From: Anaerolineae bacterium
Lineage (GTDB): Bacteria > Chloroflexota > Anaerolineae > Aggregatilineales > UBA3940
Assembly (NCBI GenBank): GCA_020852775.1
Contig: JADZAD010000228.1
Span: 1-7,496 of the forward strand
Direction: 5' to 3'
Length of the DNA stretch: 7,496 bases
In this document: piece by piece, positions 6,018 through 7,496 of the stretch
How the letters are laid out: each line of letters begins with the position of its first letter
How positions within the stretch are numbered: the first letter of the stretch is position 1
Position numbers and translations under genes: made by a program
The notes under the pieces: generated by a model
Seen by the model: the letters and a program-made list of their open reading frames with translations, nothing else
What the model was told of the DNA's origin: nothing
Databases searched by the model: none

Positions 6018-7301
6018 TCAGGCGACCTCCGCCCCGATCCGGGCGAGTGTTTCCGCAAAGCCAGGGAACGAGTCGGCGGCACATTCGGCCTCATCGACGG
6101 TCGTTTCGCCACTGGCGAACAGGCCGGCGACCGCCAGCGCCATCACCAGCCGGTGATCGCCGTGGCTTTTCACCGATGCCCCCCTGAGCGGTACTCCGCC
6201 CTGGATGATCATGCCATCCGGCTGTTCCTCGACCTGTGCACCAAGCTTGCGCATCTCCCCGGCGACCACGCTGATCCGGTCCACTTCCTTGACACGAAGT
6301 TCCTGCGCGTCCCGGATGACCGTCTCGCCTTCGGCCTGTGTGGCCGCGATCGCGAGGATTGGCAGTTCGTCAATCGCGCGTACCACGTCATCGCCGCTGA
6401 TCGTGACGCCTCGCAACGCGCCACCGTGTACCCGCAGCGTCGCCACCGGTTCGCCGCTTTGCTCGATCTCATCTTCAATCGTGATCTCCGCGCCCATGCG
6501 GCGCATGATGTCGATCACGCCGGTGCGGGTTGGATTGATGCAGATGTTATGCAGCATGACGTCCGAGCCAGGCAGGCAGGCGGCGGCCACGATCAGGAAG
6601 GCGGCAGAAGAAGGATCGCCGGGGACGGTCAGGTCAAACGGTTGAAGGTGATGATCGCCGCCGGTGACGCGCACCGTCAGGCCATCCACCGCCAGCGGTG
6701 CGCCCATCGAGCGCAGCATCCGCTCCGTGTGGTCGCGGCTGGGGCCCGGCTCCTCGATCACCGTCTCGCCCTCAGCGAACAGCCCGGCCAGCAGGATCGC
6801 GCTCTTGACCTGCGCGCTGGCGATCGGCAGAGTGTGGGTGATGCCCCGGAGTGCTGCCGGACGAATGTTCAGCGGTGCGCAGCCGTTGGTCGCCTCGATC
6901 GCCGCGCCCATGCGGGCCAGCGGCTCAACGATACGCTTCATCGGGCGGCGCCGCAGCTGCTCTGAGCCTTCCAGCACGGTCGGGAAGCTCTGCCCGGCAA
7001 GGATGCCCGATATCAGCCGGATCAGCGTCCCGGCGTTGCCACAATCTACCGGGCCCGCGGGCGCCCTGAGCGGTGCGCTGGTGAAGGCAAGCGTCGTCCC
7101 TTCGCGGTGCACGTCGATGCCGAGGGCACGCACCGCGCCGAGCGTGGAGAGCGTGTCTCCCGCCGGGAGCCAGCCCTTGACCGTGCAGGCCCCGCGGGAG
7201 AGCATACCGAGCAGCAGCGCCCGATGGCTGATCGACTTGTCGCCGGGGACGGTCGTGGCCCCGGCGAGAGCCGCTGTCTTACGTGTCGTCAGGTTGGCCA
7301 T
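6018..7301 (-). CDS. aroA: 3-phosphoshikimate 1-carboxyvinyltransferase (EPSP synthase), class II-like
   Basis: Transfers enolpyruvyl from PEP to shikimate-3-phosphate (step 6). At 427 residues it is full length. Motifs seen are PGDKSISHR (19-27), DCGNAGTLIRL (86-96), RRRPM (117-121), SAQVKSA (162-168), ELRVKEVDRI (334-343), DHRLVMALA (382-390) and a terminal SFPGF (411-415). All four sequence signatures used to define class II EPSP synthases (the Bacillus/CP4-like group) are present: R-x-H-x-E as RDHTE (189-193), G-D-K-x as GDKS (20-23), S-A-Q-x-K as SAQVK (162-166) and N-x-T-R as NPTR (256-259). The Gly of NAGT is the ordinary residue; CP4 has Ala there. The start is ATG 7301 with AAAGG 6 nt upstream. 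The gene follows the DAHP synthase stop by 38 nt and abuts aroE by 1 nt. Confidence 0.98.
   Translation of the reverse strand: MANLTTRKTAALAGATTVPGDKSISHRALLLGMLSRGACTVKGWLPAGDTLSTLGAVRALGIDVHREGTTLAFTSAPLRAPAGPVDCGNAGTLIRLISGILAGQSFPTVLEGSEQLRRRPMKRIVEPLARMGAAIEATNGCAPLNIRPAALRGITHTLPIASAQVKSAILLAGLFAEGETVIEEPGPSRDHTERMLRSMGAPLAVDGLTVRVTGGDHHLQPFDLTVPGDPSSAAFLIVAAACLPGSDVMLHNICINPTRTGVIDIMRRMGAEITIEDEIEQSGEPVATLRVHGGALRGVTISGDDVVRAIDELPILAIAATQAEGETVIRDAQELRVKEVDRISVVAGEMRKLGAQVEEQPDGMIIQGGVPLRGASVKSHGDHRLVMALAVAGLFASGETTVDEAECAADSFPGFAETLARIGAEVA
6026..6030 (-). promoter_or_regulatory. Shine-Dalgarno of aroE inside the aroA 3' end
   Basis: GGAGG lies 9 nt before the aroE ATG at 6016 and inside the last codons of aroA, whose TGA stop (6018-6020) is one base from that ATG. 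It fixes the aroE start and implies coupling to aroA termination. Confidence 0.75.
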
Positions 7302-7307
7302 AGCCTG

Positions 7308-7312
7308 CCTTT
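7308..7312 (-). promoter_or_regulatory. Shine-Dalgarno of aroA
   Basis: AAAGG lies 6 nt before the aroA ATG at 7301, in the 38-nt gap after the DAHP synthase stop. The rest of that gap shows no terminator-like hairpin or promoter-like element. Confidence 0.6.
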
Positions 7313-7339
7313 ACTGCACTGAACGGGTAAGTTGCCGGT

Positions 7340-7496
7340 CTACAGGCTCCGGCCTACGGCTTCCGCCACCAGCCGGATGCGCTGCATCAGGTCGGCGAAG
7401 CGGTCCGTGCGAAGCGACTGGATGCAATCATACATCGCCTCTTCCGGGTGAGGATGCACCTCGATGATCAGGCCGTCAGCCCCGGCAGCCACCGCC
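7340..7496 (-). CDS. aroF: 3-deoxy-7-phosphoheptulonate (DAHP) synthase, C-terminal end (cut by right edge)
   Basis: Only the last 51 codons and a TAG stop (7340-7342) are present. The frame reads A.AAGADGLIIEVHPHPEEAM.D.IQSL and ends in a helix LMQRIRLVAEAVGR. This matches the end of the type I-beta DAHP synthases (Bacillus/Thermotoga-like TIM barrels), which condense PEP and erythrose-4-phosphate in step 1 of the pathway. The Glu of IEVHP and the Asp eleven residues later correspond to two of the metal ligands known in the Thermotoga enzyme. After that Asp the usual G-P/Q-Q-S-L reads C-I-Q-S-L. The protein stops right after the barrel, so there is no C-terminal ACT or chorismate mutase domain; an N-terminal regulatory domain cannot be excluded. 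The gene symbol is by family convention (aroF/aroG naming varies). Confidence 0.88.
   Translation of the reverse strand, partial: AVAAGADGLIIEVHPHPEEAMYDCIQSLRTDRFADLMQRIRLVAEAVGRSL

Noticed and set aside
6017..6112. Extension of aroE to an upstream ATG at 6112
   Set aside because: The extension overlaps aroA in another frame and precedes the conserved AroE N-terminus. GGAGG supports the ATG at 6016.
5925..6965. Plus-strand open frame of about 346 codons opposite aroA and the start of aroE
   Set aside because: Same reasoning: it mirrors conserved aroA codons and has no family features or convincing ribosome-binding site.
7302..7339. 38-nt gap between the DAHP synthase gene and aroA as a possible attenuator or promoter
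   Set aside because: It holds only a Shine-Dalgarno; no stable hairpin, U-tract or -10/-35 pair is visible.

Overview
The window is one continuous minus-strand gene cluster, read right to left, that encodes most of the shikimate pathway. In transcription order it holds the C-terminal end of a DAHP synthase (aroF type), aroA, aroE, tyrS, an unrecognised polytopic membrane protein, aroC, aroK and the N-terminal part of aroB. The two outer genes are cut by the window edges. Spacing is tight throughout: 38, 1, 27, 21 and 8 nt between the first six genes, then overlaps of 11 nt (aroC/aroK) and 19 nt (aroK/aroB). No promoter, terminator, RNA gene, mobile element, CRISPR array or non-coding stretch over about 40 bases was seen, so a single transcript starting right of the window is the simplest reading.

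The DNA is GC-rich, starts have Shine-Dalgarno sequences, and the enzymes are bacterial in type. They include a class II EPSP synthase, a chorismate synthase of the long form, a KFGKT-type tyrosyl-tRNA synthetase, and a DAHP synthase tail of the type I-beta (Bacillus/Thermotoga-like) kind. The AroB segment DLPQGKNLVG and the overall gene order remind me of Chloroflexota (Anaerolineae-like). That is an impression only; no taxonomic marker is present.

Together the genes cover six of the seven steps from PEP plus erythrose-4-phosphate to chorismate: DAHP synthase (1), AroB (2), AroE (4), AroK (5), AroA (6) and AroC (7). Step 3, 3-dehydroquinate dehydratase, is absent and may lie left of the truncated aroB. 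Two genes are not pathway enzymes. tyrS uses tyrosine, an end product. The 499-residue membrane protein has five predicted helices on each side of an extracytoplasmic domain carrying Asp-box motifs, and its role is unknown.

Most of the window is ordinary core metabolism. The points most worth a second look are the membrane protein inside the operon, a Ser in place of the usual first Asp of the shikimate kinase DTD motif, and a small alternative-pairing sequence at the aroE/tyrS junction.
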